A stretch of DNA of 64,000 nucleotides from Megalobrama amblycephala (taxonomy: Eukaryota > Chordata > Actinopteri > Cypriniformes > Xenocyprididae): positions 30,864,288-30,928,287 of the forward strand of contig NC_063065.1 of assembly GCF_018812025.1 (NCBI RefSeq), written 5' to 3'. The notes beneath the pieces were generated by a model. It made no database searches, was not told the DNA's origin, and saw only the letters and a list, made by a program, of their open reading frames with translations. How positions within the stretch are numbered: the stretch's first letter is position 1; every line of letters begins with the position of its first letter. Made by a program: the position numbers and the translations under genes. Positions 23,650 to 36,206 of this stretch are shown piece by piece.

Positions 23650-24582
23650 TACAGTCCAAAAGTTTGGAACCACTAAGATTTTTAATGTTTTTAAAAGAAG
23701 TTTCGTCTGCTCACCAAGGCTACATTTATTTAATTAAAAATACAGTAAAAAACAGTAATATTGTGAAATATTATTACAATTTAAAATAACTGTGTACTAT
23801 TTAAATATATTTGACAAAGTAATTTATTCCTGTGATGCAAAGCTGAATTTTCAGCATCGTTACTCCAGTCTTCAGTGTCACATGATCCTTCAGAAATCAT
23901 TCTAATATGCTGATCTGCTGCTCAAGAAACATTTATGATTATTTTCAATGTTGAAAACAGTTGTGTACTTTTTTTTTCAGGATTCCTTGATGAATAGAAA
24001 GTTCAAAAGAACAGCATTTATCTGAAATACAAAGCTTCTGTAGCATTATACACTACCGTTCAAAAGTTTGGGGTCAGTAAGAATTTTTATTTTTATTTTT
24101 TTGAAAAGAAATTAAAGAAATGAATACTTTTATTCAGCAAGGATGCATTAAATCAATCAAAAGTGGCAGTAAAGACATTTATAATGTTACAAAAGATTAG
24201 ATTTCAGATAAACACTGTTCTTTTGAACTTTCTATTCATCAAATAATCCTGAAAAAAAATATTGTGCACAAATATTTTGTACAATTGTACACATTAAATG
24301 TTTCTTGAGCAGCAGATCAGCATATCAGAATGATTTCTGAAGGATCATGTGACACTGAAGACTGGAGTAATGATGCTGAAAATTCAGCTTTGATCACAGG
24401 AATAAATTACTTTGTCAAATATATTCAAATAGAAAACAGTTATTTTAAATTGTAATAATATTTCACAATATTACTGTTTTTTACTGTATTTTTAATTAAA
24501 TAAATGTAGCCTTGGTGAGCAGACGAAACTTCTTTTAAAAACATTAAAAATCTTAGTGGTTCCAAACTTTTGGACTGTACTG
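23647..24582. mobile_element. Inverted-dimer Tc1/mariner-like element, copy 2
   Basis: Both ends are intact: CAGTACAGTCC on the left and GGACTGTACTG on the right. The orientation is opposite to copy 1: the central CACTACCGTTCAAAAGTTTG at about 24052 lies on the plus strand after the shorter arm. About 936 bp. Confidence 0.88.
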
Positions 24583-24689
24583 TATATATTTGTGATTTAT
24601 TTTGGGTTTAAGAAAAAATTGAAAGAAACAGCAATAAATAAACAATAGCAATATAACAGTAAATCAAAATAATACATTTTTTGATTAAA

Positions 24690-25065
24690 GGGGACATATT
24701 CATATAATGAAAATCTGACTTTTTTCCATGTTTAAGTGCTATAATCAGGTCTCCGGTGCATCTACCAACCCAGAAAACGTGAAAAGATGAACATGACGGC
24801 ACATGCTAGTGGATGAGTTGAATCAACTCCACAGCAACTACATCAATTTATCCACTAACCATTCAGAAACGTCTAAAAGTTGTAACTTCTTCCTGAGTCT
24901 CTCCATCAGTGTCGACTCCGGTTTGAACAATGTAAGGCTGAACACTTTCCTCATTTTGGCTGCGTGAGATTCTCCAGCTTTGTTGTTGTTGAGCTGTTAA
25001 AGCTCCGCCCCTCTTCCTTTTTATTTTCATTCTCACTGTAAAAAGTACCTTAAGGAGCCATTTTT
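24690..25065. repeat. Dispersed cyprinid repeat
   Basis: It starts AAAGGGGACATATTCATAT and includes GTTTAAGTGCTATAATCAGG and AAAGCTCCGCCCCTCTTCC, a family I recall as frequent in zebrafish and carp. The ends are approximate. Confidence 0.55.
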
Positions 25066-26009
25066 ACCTGATCTGACCTTTAAAAATGACTGTCATTAGT
25101 TGAACATAATCAGGTTGATTCAGTCATATTAGCTAACATCTTAATTTAAAGAACTGGTTCAGTATGTGTGCTGCTGTGCTGTTCTTGTTTAAATGACCAT
25201 GACCAACATGTCCTTCTGCAAACAAAAATCATTTTAACACCTCTAACTAGTCCTGTGATGCTCCTCGCAGCTCTTTTCATCTGCAGCGAATATAATACAG
25301 AGCTGCAGCTTTAAAGCATGTATTCTTTTACTGACAGTCTTGATTTCAAAACATATATCTAGAATATAAATTTACTTGCAAAACCAGAGACAATCCGGTG
25401 GGGATTGACAACAAAGATCCACAGAGGACAAGAGAAAGACAATGAAGATATTATTATGTTAAGTATATCTTCACAGACCTGTGTGAATAAGACTGAAAAC
25501 AAAAAAAAGCTTTTGTGGGTGCAGGATTTCAGCCATCAACAACAGATCAATGGAAAACACATGGAGAATTCACCAAAGATCAACAATCTCCTCATAATAA
25601 TAATGAGCTGCAATCCTAATATTCTTCAAGCGAAACTCACTGTTTGTGTCTTCTGGGATCGTGCGTGTGTGTGCTATTATTAGAACAATAAAAGACCATT
25701 GCAAAACTCAACAGCGTCCTGACGTGAAAGTATATGTTGTGGAGCCTCCAGAGCAGGAGAACGCAGCGAAGCGTGACAGCGAGCGACGGCAGCAGATATA
25801 GGTCAGCTGCGCTCATACGGAGAGCTCATGAAGTTACGCTCCCTCTGGCACGCTGTGTATTTCCCATTAGCAGCCATCATGAGCTTTCACAAAAGACAAA
25901 GTATTTTCATTAGTTCAGGGCGCACTGCGGTCTTGTTTTTCACATCTAGTTTGATACAGTCTTGTATGTATGTACGTATGTAGCGTCATGCAGTTAACAG
26001 CAATGATAC
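25066..26009. other. HECW1 upstream intron, no gene
   Basis: Non-coding, with a moderately CpG-rich patch at about 25740-25840. No splice-flanked frame was recognised. Confidence 0.45.
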
Positions 26010-26815
26010 TATCTCTATCATAACATTATGACCACCTTCCTAATGTTGTGACATGGACTCTTCTAGACCCCTGAAGGTGTGCTGTGGGATCTGCACCAAG
26101 ATGTTCGCAGCAGATCCTTTAAGTCCTGTAAGTTGTGAGGTGGATCCACCATGGATCGGACTTGTTTGTTCAGCACATCCCACAGATGCTCCATTGGATT
26201 GAGATCTGGGGAATTTGGAGGACAATCAACACCTCAAACTCGTTGTTGTGCTCCTCAAACCATTCCTGAACCATTTCACCAGGGAATACCGTTTCCATGA
26301 AAGGCTGTTCATGGACTGAACAATGCTTAGGTAGGTGGTACGTGTCACAGTACATCCACATGGATGGCAGGACCCAAGGTTTCCCAGCAGAACATTGCCC
26401 AAAGCATCACACTGGCTCGCCTTCTTCCCATAGTGCATCCTGGTGCCATGTGTTCCCCAGGTAAGAGCCATCCACGATCAGATCAGGCCACCTTCTTCCA
26501 TTGCTCGTGGTCCAGTTCTGATGCTCACTGTTGGCTCTTTCGGCGGTGGACAGGAGTCAGCATGGTCACCCTGACTGGTCTGCAGCTATGCAGCTCCATA
26601 CGCAACAAACTGATGCTCTGTGTATTCTGACACCTTTCTATCAGAACCAGCATTAACTTCTGGAGACCACATGCATCAATGAGCCTCGGCCGCCCATGAC
26701 CCTGTCTCCGGTTCACCACTGTTCCTTCCTTGGAGCACTTTTGATAGATACTGACCACTGCAGACCGGGAACACCCCACAAGAGCTGCAGTTTTGGAGAT
26801 GCTCTGCTATGTTAG
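26010..26815 (-). pseudogene. Degenerate Tc1-like transposase
   Basis: Several minus-strand frames together resemble a Tc1-family DDE transposase. They are an N-terminal helix-turn-helix part (MGCSRSAVVSIYQKC, then GHGRPRLIDA, 26525-26779), a middle part (PDLIVDGSYLG region near 26470), and the C-terminal part with a decayed proline-asparagine motif (near 26170-26230). Stops and frameshifts separate them, so it is dead. The left end has the inverted-repeat-like CATTATGACCACCTTCC at 26023. The right terminal repeat was not found. Confidence 0.75.
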
Positions 26816-27750
26816 TCATTATTATTATAAGTATAGCTTTATTTCAAAAACAGTAAGTCTATGTGCCCTTTTAGATAGATTGGTAAATGCATGTGCGTTT
26901 AGATATGTAAATACATTTACTAAACCACGATAATCCCAGAGTGCCGGGGGTAAAGTCCTGTTTGATGAACCCTGACGATCAATCCTAACCTCACATCCAA
27001 TAAAGGCCAAACCCACTGCATCATAAATCTCTCTCATAATCAACAGTGTGGCATCAGATCCATAATAGTGCCAGACAGGAAACATATGAAGCCTTTTCTG
27101 TTTTGACTGAAGGCCAGAATTATGAACTAATGATGATGATGCAGTCCTGATGCTCCTCTGTATCGCCATCCAGATTCAGAACACCCTCTTCATAAACATT
27201 ATGGGCTTCAGTATTGAAATAATTAGGTATTAGTTTCCATTCCAGCACTTTTGACATAGTCTAATGCGTTTATTATGACAAAAGCATTTATGATTGGGTC
27301 ATAACTATGTATGCATCATCAACAGACCCACAAATTACACAGGAAAGTCATTTGCACTGGATTCTTGAAAGCTGAATTTTGATCAAAATTAAATGATCTA
27401 ATAAGCATCGTCATATCCAATGGAGTTAGTGAATGTGAGATAAGAGTGAAAATAAGAAGAGAATTCTTCTGTTTCTTATGGCAGAATTTAAGCTTCTATC
27501 AAGAGCACATAATGTACTGCATAGAGCCAAAGTCATATTTTACTATATATATAATTATTTATTTAATTTATTTCCCCCCTCAGCTCGTGTATCCCTCTGG
27601 CTTGGGGAAGTATGTAAACATCATCATGCTCAAATGCATGTCAGCATCACATTGTGTGTCATGCGCTTCTTGATTGGAGGGAAGAGAGGAAAGCTCAATG
27701 ACACAAGAGAGGGAGAGAAAGAGAGATCCCCCTATAGCACCAGTATCAGG
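26816..27750. other. HECW1 upstream intron, no gene
   Basis: Open frames here have no recognisable motif and no consistent splice sites. Confidence 0.45.
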
Positions 27751-27752
27751 GT

Positions 27753-27782
<30 letters not shown>
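27751..27782. repeat. (CA)n microsatellite
   Basis: About 15 CA units about 100 bp downstream (minus strand) of the candidate first-exon donor. Confidence 0.9.
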
Positions 27783-27785
<3 letters not shown>

Positions 27786-27875
27786 ACATCTTTAAACGAG
27801 CGCTGCAGAGAGGGAACTGGCTCTTCAGTGGCACAGATATGACACATGGACAGTAAAGAGCTCAAACACTCCTAC

Positions 27876-27975
27876 CTGGGACAGAATGAGCTGTCTGTGA
27901 ATCATACTCCAACTCCTGCTGCGGTCCTAAATCCCAAACGCGATAATCCCGTGCAGAAAGATCCAGTGGAAATCC
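27876..27975 (-). other. hecw1: Candidate first (5'UTR) exon of HECW1, upper limit approximate
   Basis: A donor-like site CCCAG|GTAGGAG lies at 27876/27875 on the minus strand, just below a CpG-rich promoter-like segment. It is about 9.2 kb upstream of the ATG exon at 18656-18713, on the same strand. An ATG at 27905 is followed by ten codons (MIHRQLILSQ) ending in phase 0 at the donor, and an in-frame TAG lies eight codons before it. Spliced to 18713 this ATG would be an out-of-frame upstream ORF. Spliced directly to 14220 it would give an alternative N-terminus of about the same length as MLLHLCSVK. Which occurs cannot be read from DNA. Other use of the segment, or no use, is possible. Confidence 0.5.
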
Positions 27976-28115
27976 ATTCCGACCAGCACAACGCAGAGCG
28001 CGCGTCCGACGATCGTCACTCTCTCCCGCATCAGCACCGCGGACAGCAGCCAATCAGCGGCCGTCATTTCTGCATCGCACTGCTGTGACTCCGCCTCCTG
28101 CCTGGCTCCTCCCAC
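27930..28115 (-). promoter_or_regulatory. CpG-rich, TATA-less promoter candidate for HECW1
   Basis: The segment is dense in CpG compared with the AT-rich surroundings (for example GCGCGCGTCCGACGATCG near 27998). It holds an inverted CCAAT box (CCAATCAGCGG on the plus strand, about 28050) and a GC-box-like GGAGGCGGAGTC on the minus strand near 28090. No TATA box is evident. In teleosts unmethylated CpG islands usually mark promoters, so this is a plausible start region for the minus-strand HECW1 gene. A minus-strand open frame at 27927-28115 ends just before the ATG at 27905 and is more likely an upstream ORF than a protein gene. Confidence 0.5.
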
Positions 28116-28207
28116 AAAGCATCATCAGTTCTATTTACTGCCAAGATGAGCTGAGCCTTGAAGTCCAATTACAATCTGCTATAACTTCAAATAACAAGAG
28201 CAACACC

Positions 28208-28231
28208 AGTAATAATAATAATAATAATAAA
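28208..28231. repeat. (AAT)n microsatellite
   Basis: About eight AAT/ATA units. Confidence 0.9.
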
Positions 28232-30302
28232 ATGCATTCACTAATGAACCATGGTAAACTGTATGATGTACCCTATTTGTTAATATTCCATATTATACAA
28301 TGACTTTTGTAGTAAACTATTTTAATTAACTACCAAAAACTTTATTTTTTTTATTTTTTTAAATATGTATGCTGTTACTGCACGATTTTCCTCCTGTTGC
28401 AAAAACTGAACATTGCGTAGAATTGTAACACCTAAGAAATTACATACATTTTTTATGCATCTATGACAGGAAGACAAATAAATAACCTCGTTCAATTTTC
28501 TCAATTTTAGCACAAAGTGCAGTGTTGACTGCTTTAATTGAGCTACGATTATTGTAGGAAAAAACAAACTTTTTTAAGTTATGGAAAAAATACTCAGACT
28601 ATCAGACTACAAACAAACACTACATAGACCTTAAAGAGTGACAGCTCAGATTACACTGAATTCAACCCTGTAATCTATTATGTGTTTATTCTCTACCGCC
28701 ATCTGTGGTTGAAACATAATATTGCATGTTAATAGAGTAGTTCTTCCACGTCAGCGCGGATGAATCTGATGGATTGAGGAATCGCCATGGTTACCGTGTA
28801 TCGCCATCTCAGAGCAGATCTATCATGCTGCTCCAGACCTTCTGACAGATAAAAGATCACAACAGAGACTATAATGACACGGACTCTGTCTGTCGCGTTC
28901 ACAGTGGGTGTTTCCTCACTATCCATGGGCCGTTCCACCGAATGGGTGCCATTTCTGTCCCCAGGACATAAATATGCATGAAATTAACTCTAAAATGCAT
29001 TTTATTATTAAGCAAAATGTCCTGAACATTACTCTAACCGCAAATTTAAAATATATAATTTAAAACATTATTAAAAACTAGCCAGAACACTTAAAAAAAT
29101 AGCATTTGTTACATGTCCCGCTATATAAACCTAAACTTTATCATGAAATATAATCATTAAAATCTTTTAGAAATCTTATTATTTTTGCATTGTTGTGTTA
29201 CTCCATATACATATATCTATGTATTGCATATTGCTAACCTGCCGAATATAGTTCAAATTATGCACTATTTATTATGTAGCAAAAGCCAAAGCTGTTCAGC
29301 AACACTCACACACGTCATATCCTGTATATTACGGACATGACGCAAACACGTAAGCTTTAATGTTCCCGCTAAACCCGACCCGACAGCTCGATGATTTATT
29401 TATTTACCCACTCTAGTACTCTCTCAATAATAGAATTACATTAGTTTTAACAAGTGTGTAGGCTACTTAAATGAAGGTCGGTTTAAAGAGTTTCAGGCCT
29501 TGTTTTGTATGCTTCACCTGTTAAAATTGTTAAATATGTGACAGCTCAGTGTAGATATTATACACTTTCCTTGCTATAACAGAATTTACTGACACCATAA
29601 ATGAGCTCAGTTAATGTTGATTATAGTTGTCAAAGAATAGAATTACAACTAAGTTTGAAATATTAAACCTTGAGGAGAGCTTGCAACATTAAAAATAGCG
29701 AATGCGCAGTGAATACGCTATTGTTTTGACTTTTTATTTACAGAATCTCATTAAAAACCTGTTTCTTATTGTTCATCAAGCTTAGTTAAACAAAATCCAT
29801 TGGTATTTCTATGTACATATGTTATTTTATATTGCATGTATCAATCACTTTAATGCTGAAAACTATAGTATTCAATGGCATTCTTACAAAAATCAAAATT
29901 AATTAATTCAGGCATTTATTTTAGAAATAAAAAAAGAATAATTTGGTTGGACAACTTTATTTTAATAACCTTAATTTAATGTAGCGCGCTGTCTTGTAGC
30001 TCAGTGCTTATAAACATGATTGTCTTCGAATTTAAATCAGTAAGGACAGATGAAGAGCCAATCTGTGAAGAAGAAGAAAAAAAAAAAGAGTTGCTTTCCT
30101 ACTAAAAAGAGCAACATAGACCTCTAGCGGCCATATCTGACTATTACAACTTAAAATAGAACAGCTGTTTTAGATGAAAGCAACTTGTACTGACACATCT
30201 TGAAATATGTCAGTGTCATTGTTTTGTCTCAAGATGCACAACAGTAATGGTGATCCTAATTGAACCGAGGCCTAATCCTGGCTTAATCTACTTGCAAACA
30301 TG
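28232..30302. other. Upstream DNA, no gene recognised
   Basis: AT-rich. A patch at about 28735-28945 is richer in CpG and holds a 69-codon minus frame (28729-28938) that I do not recognise. Confidence 0.45.
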
Positions 30303-30540
30303 AAAAATACTATAGTCATTTATAGTAAATACTATAGTGTTTTTAAACCATACTATAGTAAAGTACTTGAATTAATTTGTTGTGGTATATAGTTGCTGTG
30401 GTAATATAACAACTATATAAACAAATTACCCAATACTGTACTAAGTTTTCTACAACTATAGGGTATATTATACTACAGTATACTATAGTATGGTTCAAAA
30501 ACACTAAAGTATTTACTATGAATTACTATAGTATTTTTTA
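30303..30540. mobile_element. MITE with long inverted ends
   Basis: The left end AAAAATACTATAGT, followed by TTATAGTAAATACTATAGTG and TTTAAACCATACTATAGTA, pairs with the right end across about 60 bp (complement TACTATAGTAATTCATAGTA and so on). About 238 bp, no frame. No clear target duplication. Confidence 0.8.
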
Positions 30541-31105
30541 ATGTGGGCTGTCTGTGAAACCAGGCCGAACAGAGTTGTAAAGTCTGTATTCTTACTTGCT
30601 ACCGTTCAATTATTTCTGCCATAGAAACACTTGAATAAATACACAGAAAGATTAAAGTTGAATTTGGGCAAAAATCAAAAGATCAGTTGAGCAGCATCTC
30701 AGTTTATGAGATTTATTACCTTATATAAATGTTGAGTGCACAATGGCAGAAATGTGTTAGGTTACACTCTTAACCTTGAATCAGTAATTAGTATTAGGCC
30801 TGAAATGGCTGTTTAAGTTTGATTGTATTGTGCTCAATGCGTTTACACTTTCAGAGCATAACAATGGTCTTTAATTACAGAAAAAAGCATCTAGTTATCT
30901 AAATTACACGTTTAACAAAAAGTGGCCCACTTTACCTGCATTCACCCTACTGTAGTTCAGAGAACCCGACTAATACAAAATACATCCTTTTCAGACAATA
31001 GATGTCATGCTTTTGATTTTTATGGCACTAGTTGGCAGAATTCTAAGCAGGTATTTTTATTCATTTAATTTAATCTTTTAACACGGCCGTCTATTTCCAG
31101 GGTAC

Positions 31106-31236
31106 TGATGGTGATACCCACCTCAGCCACTAGTCGGTGCAGTTTTGTTTCATGACTCCGCAGGTGACAGATGGATCCACACAGCTTCTGAAACTTGTAG
31201 TCATGTTTACACCATGTCAATAGTCCTTCACAAGTC
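31106..31236 (-). other. Short coding-like segment, unidentified
   Basis: On the minus strand an ATG at about 31236 opens a frame that includes CKHDYKFQKLCGSICHLRSH and ETKLHRLVAE before a donor-like GAG|GTGGGT at about 31121. The composition (Cys, His, Leu) looks more protein-like than the surroundings, but I do not recognise it. There is no clear acceptor upstream. It could be a decayed exon or transposon remnant. Confidence 0.25.
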
Positions 31237-31764
31237 ATGACAAATTAAAACTTATATAACAAAACAAATGACTCCGATGCCAAAGCAGTGTGCCAGTCTC
31301 AGATTTAAAACAGGCAGGGACACTATTTACTCTAAATGATTTATCGGTGCAGAAGCTTTTCACTCGGATAAACGGCACAATAGAGAAGAGCTGACTTTAA
31401 TGCGGCAGACGAGATAACTGCAGCACCTGCTTAAAATAAACAGAACGTTATCGTGCGTTGATGTGGACGTAAATATATTTACCGTTCTTGGTGTAAACAG
31501 ACATTTACATTACATGGTTCAAGTGACCCAATTCCGATTCCTCCCATGTGGCACTGATTGGATATGACCCATGAATGTGTAAGCAGGAAAAAGCACATGG
31601 ATTCTTCTCTGATTCTTCTTCTTCTTCTCGGATTATTCTCAGATGGTTCGGATATATGAATTTGTGTCTGCCATGTAAATGGACAGATCAGATATTCCCA
31701 TCAATGCAGGTCTTATGTCATTGAAAAAGTGACATAGACAAATGAACGGCAAGCTTTCAATTAA

Positions 31765-32030
31765 ATTTCATATTTGAAATCAATGAAATCTGACAACAAC
31801 TGTCTCAAAATTTTGTTTCTCTGACAAAAAACGGTATTTTTCAGGCTGGATCAAGCTAATGCACGCGCAGTCCTAAGTGCGTGACTCTTGTGTCTCATTT
31901 CGGAGGCGCGCGTCTGACTGTTTCTATAGGAACCGGAGCTTCTAACGGGCGCTGCAGTGACGCGATGGCTCTTATTTAGAAGGCAGGACTTATTCCGCCA
32001 TATTGCACATTGCACTTTCTCCCGTTCAAA
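31765..32030. repeat. CpG-rich dispersed element, related to 50670-51152
   Basis: It shares GGCTGGATCAAGCTAATGC, GAGGCGCGCGTC, GTTTCTATAG and ACTTATTCCGCCATATTGC with the copy at 50900-51100. The CpG density comes from a repeat, so it should not be read as a promoter island. Confidence 0.75.
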
Positions 32031-32340
32031 AGAAAGAAAGGCAAAAGCCTGCTATTAACTACACTCTAAAAGTCTTCCAATCTATTTTGGGTTCATTTTA
32101 AGCTAGCCATATAGTAATTTTTAAATAATAGTTGAGTTAAATAAAACTACCCAGCAGGTTGGGCAAACATTTAACCCAACCACTGGGTTTGTCCATTTTC
32201 AACCCAACTTGGGTTGTTTTTAACCCCCTTTTTAGAAGTGTATTAACCTTTCATCTGGGTCCATTGCAAATCACACCTTTTTTGCTTCTGTTTCAGCCAA
32301 AGCTTTTCCGGGTCAGTACATCTACCTTGGGTTGTTTCGC
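32031..32340. repeat. Short dispersed repeat with AACCCAAC motifs
   Basis: Alternating TTAACCCAACCACTGGGTT and CAACCCAACTTGGGTTG motifs are palindromic and recall a frequent fish MITE. The limits are approximate. The plus frame over this region is not protein-like. Confidence 0.45.
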
Positions 32341-32365
32341 CAAGTGTAAAATGTACATGCAGATA

Positions 32366-33300
32366 CAGTACAGTCCAAAAGTTTGGAACCACTAAGATTT
32401 TTAATGTTTTTAAAAGAAGTTTCGTCTGCTCATCAAGGCTACATTTATTTAATTAAAAATACAGTAAAAACAGTAATATTGTGAAATATTATTACAATTT
32501 AAAATAACTGTTTTCTATTTGAATATATTTGACAAAGTAATTTATTCCTGTGATCAAAGCTGAATTTTCAGCATCATTACTCCAGTCTTCAGTGTCACAT
32601 GATCCTTCAGAAATCATTCTGATATGCTGATCTGCTGCTCAAGAAACATTTAATGTGTACAATTGTACAAAATATTTGTGTACAATATTTTTTTTCAGGA
32701 TTATTTGATGAATAGAAAGTTCAAAAGAACAGTGTTTATCTGAAATCTAATCTTTTGTAACATTATAAATGTCTTTACTGCCACTTTTGATTGATTTAAT
32801 GCATCCTTGCTGAATAAAAGTATTCATTTCTTTAATTTCTTTTCAGAAAAATAAAAATAAAAATTCTTACTGACCCCAAACTTTTGAACGGTAGTGTATA
32901 ATGCTACAGAAGCTTTGTATTTCAGATAAATGCTGTTCTTTTGAACTTTCTATTCATCAAGGAATCCTGAAAAAAAAAGTACACAACTGTTTTCAACATT
33001 GAAAATAATCATAAATGTTTCTTGAGCAGCAGATCAGCATATTAGAATGATTTCTGAAGGATCATGTGACACTGAAGACTGGAGTAATGATGCTGAAAAT
33101 TCAGCTTTGCATCACAGGAATAAATTACTTTGTCAAATATATTTAAATAGTACACAGTTATTTTAAATTGTAATAATATTTCACAATATTACTGTTTTTT
33201 ACTGTATTTTTAATTAAATAAATGTAGCCTTGGTGAGCAGACGAAACTTCTTTTAAAAACATTAAAAATCTTAGTGGTTCCAAACTTTTGGACTGTACTG
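32366..33300. mobile_element. Inverted-dimer Tc1/mariner-like element, copy 3
   Basis: Intact ends CAGTACAGTCC and GGACTGTACTG, same orientation as copy 1, 935 bp. A TA precedes it and a short TA tract follows at 33301-33316. It is nearly identical to the other copies by eye. Confidence 0.88.
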
Positions 33301-33316
33301 TATATATATATATATA

Positions 33317-34689
33317 AACATTGATGGGAGTAAATGATGAATCGTGGAGCTGTGTGTTGTCTGTACTGTCACAGGACATGCAGAGGTTACCTGAGGCTGT
33401 ATATCGGAAATGGGTCACTTTTGAAAGAAGATCAGATTTAGTCAACAAATCAGAATTGGGCATCAAGACCTGCAGTGCAAATGCAGCTTTAGATTCAGAG
33501 GGGTGAAACAAGATCACTCTGATATTCCCCATTAACACATTATATCTTCCCCAGTGACTAAAATGATTTACTGTATAGGCTGTATTTACATTATTAGTAT
33601 GAATGTCTCAATATGGTTCTGAAAAGCAGTACACCTTTCAGAAGAGTCATGCCGTAAAAGCTCTCAAATGGAAGACAGCACAACTAAAGGTGCATATTTA
33701 AAAACAATAACTCTGACAGGAAGATAAATGGCAGGCATCCATGTCGTTGGTGACCAGAAACAGTAGGCTGGTTGTTCCCTCCCTGCTGTCAAACACATTA
33801 GATTGTGTCCTTAAAAGCAACGCTAGATTTTGTCTAACAAAGTCCACTAGGGAGCAGTCTGGTCATTCAAGACTCTTCCTGAATTCTCTCGGTGTGTTTT
33901 CTTTCTCCTTCTTTTTCCTCAGCTCCCTCCCTCCGTACATCATTTCCTTCTCCTCATCAAACTCTTCAGTAATTCACAGGAGTGTCTTTTCCACAAGTGC
34001 CACTGGACCAGAACAAAACCGCCTCTGTCCCCGGGAGCCGGTATCAACATCGTTTCCAAATCCTAAACATACTGGCTGATAATCTGGCAGGGGTCCGAAT
34101 TCGGCACAACACTGGAGCAGATATTACATCATCAAGCGCGTGGTTTAAATAGAACATCACGATCCCTGCTGTGAGTGTGTGAAAAAGCAGCATCAAACTG
34201 AATGGTGAACAGAATATCCCAGCAAAGTGCTTCCTCTCACATCAAAGAACGAGAGGCTTCGCCTTGTTCAGTCACAATGACTGGAAATTTTGGCATAGAG
34301 GCAACATCAAAAACAGCTCCAGCGAACTCTCCCTCCACCCCTTCGGCTTCACAGTGGTCTTTGCCTAGTCTCGTTATGGAGCTGAAGCTGAAATGGAGCA
34401 TCCCGCGAATTTGAGGTTGTCCACATTGAGGTTTATTTGTTCAAACACCCTGTTGGTCTGTTCTCTTTGCATGTAATATGTCCCTGTTACAGCGTCCCAC
34501 CTTCTAAGGTGCTGGAGTGCCAGAAAAAGAGAAACGGTGATATTTTAACTAGATGTGTAAAGTTCATACACAAACTATGTGAAAAAAACCTTGTCTGAAA
34601 GTTTGAAATAACTTTGACAAGCTTAAAGTTTGAATTGAATTGTTGAAATTGAAGTTTGGGACAATGAGGGAACACACACACACATTTCT
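33317..34689. other. No gene recognised
   Basis: Non-coding. The plus frames at 33741-34079 and 34202-34414 show no motif. A pyrimidine-rich stretch with AG at about 33900-33921 looks acceptor-like but leads to no recognisable exon. Confidence 0.45.
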
Positions 34690-35542
34690 AGCATGATTTA
34701 CCACATTGTTAGCATGTTTTAGCATTTGTTAACATGAATTACTATTTTGTTAACGTTTTAATGTGTTGTTAGCATTAATTAGCATGATGCTAACATGTTT
34801 TAACATGTTTAAAATGCTTGTAGCATGAATGAGCATGTTTCTAGCATCAATTAGCCTTTTGCTAACATGTTTTGACAGTGCTAACATGATTTAACATGCT
34901 GCTAGCATGTTTTAACCTGTTAGCATTAATAAACATGTTGCTAGCATGATTTGGCACACATCACTAGCATTTTTTAGCACACTTGTAGCATGAATTAACA
35001 TTTTGTTAACATCAATTAGCATGTTGGTAGCATGTTTTAACAGTGCTAGCATTATTTAACATGTTACTAACATGTTTTAACCTGTTGTTAACATAAATTA
35101 ACATGATTTACCACATTGCTAACATGTTTTAGCATTTGTTAACATGAATTAGCATTTTGCTAATGTTTTAATGTGTTGTTAGCATTAATTAGCATGATGT
35201 TAACATGTTTTAACATGTTTAAAATGCTTGTAGCATGAATGAGCATGTTTCTAGCATCAATTAGCATGTTTTGCTAACATGTTTTGACAGTGCTAGCATG
35301 ATTTAACATGCTGCTAGCATGTTTTAACCTGTTAGCATTAATTAACATGTTGCTAGCATGATTTGGCACATCACTAGCATGTTTTAGCACACTTGTAGCG
35401 TGAATTAGCATTTTGTTAACATCAATTAGCATGTTGATAGCATGTTTTAACAGTGCTAACATGAATTAGCATTTTGCTAACGTTTTAACGTGTCGTTAGC
35501 ATGAGTTAGCATGATGCTAGCATGTTTTAACCATGTTTTAGC

Positions 35543-36206
35543 CAGTGCCCAAGGAAGTCGACCGGAAGTTGAAGTCGGCCGCGTGCCGCCATCTTGTAGC
35601 AGAACTTCACTTGCGTTAGCCATCCCATTGACTCCCATTCATTTTGGCGTCACTTTGACAGCACATAACTTTACATCTGAGGCGTTTAAAGACTCAATTT
35701 GTCCATTATTTATTTCTAAAGATACACAACAATGTATAAAGGGCTCCATTACCTTCTATGTTACATTATGGCCCCGTAGAAACAGTTTTTGTAAAAATAG
35801 GCTAACGATTGCGTCATAACCACTCGACTCTCTGTCGCACAGTAGAGAATTTACCGTACAGACAGGAGGAGAAGCTCGCAGGCAATAGTATGCATTAACT
35901 TAATATGGCGTACTGGCGTTACATTTTAAAATATTATACAAAATAATTAATCAGAATAATTACTCCTGCTCACTCACGCCAAAGAACTCCCCGCTCAAGC
36001 TCGCCGTCTCTGCAAGATTAACGATGGCAGTTTGCACGCACAGCTACTAGAAGATTTACATCTGTCAGACAGGGTGCTGACGTCATCAAGCTTAGTTTGA
36101 GTCTGCGCGTCAGAAACGGAAGTGCTAAAAATCGCTAAAAATGGGCTTCACTTGTCTCAATTGAGTTCCAATGGGGTCGCTGTGTCCATTTCTTTTACTG
36201 TCTATG
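35543..36206. mobile_element. hAT-like non-autonomous element with 8-bp target duplication
   Basis: GTTTTAGC at 35535-35542 is repeated at 36207-36214. Between them is a 664-bp, CpG-richer insert that begins CAGTGCCCAAGG and ends TTTTACTGTCTATG, unlike the array around it. An 8-bp duplication and a CAGTG start suit the hAT superfamily, although the right end is not the expected CACTG. No transposase is seen. Confidence 0.75.

Noticed and set aside
23487..23789. Plus frame with YTVQSKSLEPLRF as a protein (also seen in the copies at 33300, 41682 and 50404)
   Set aside because: It is a translation of the terminal arm of the inverted-dimer element plus the TA tract.
31900..32030. CpG-rich stretch as a promoter island
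   Set aside because: The same sequence recurs at 50900-51100, so the CpG content comes from a dispersed element.
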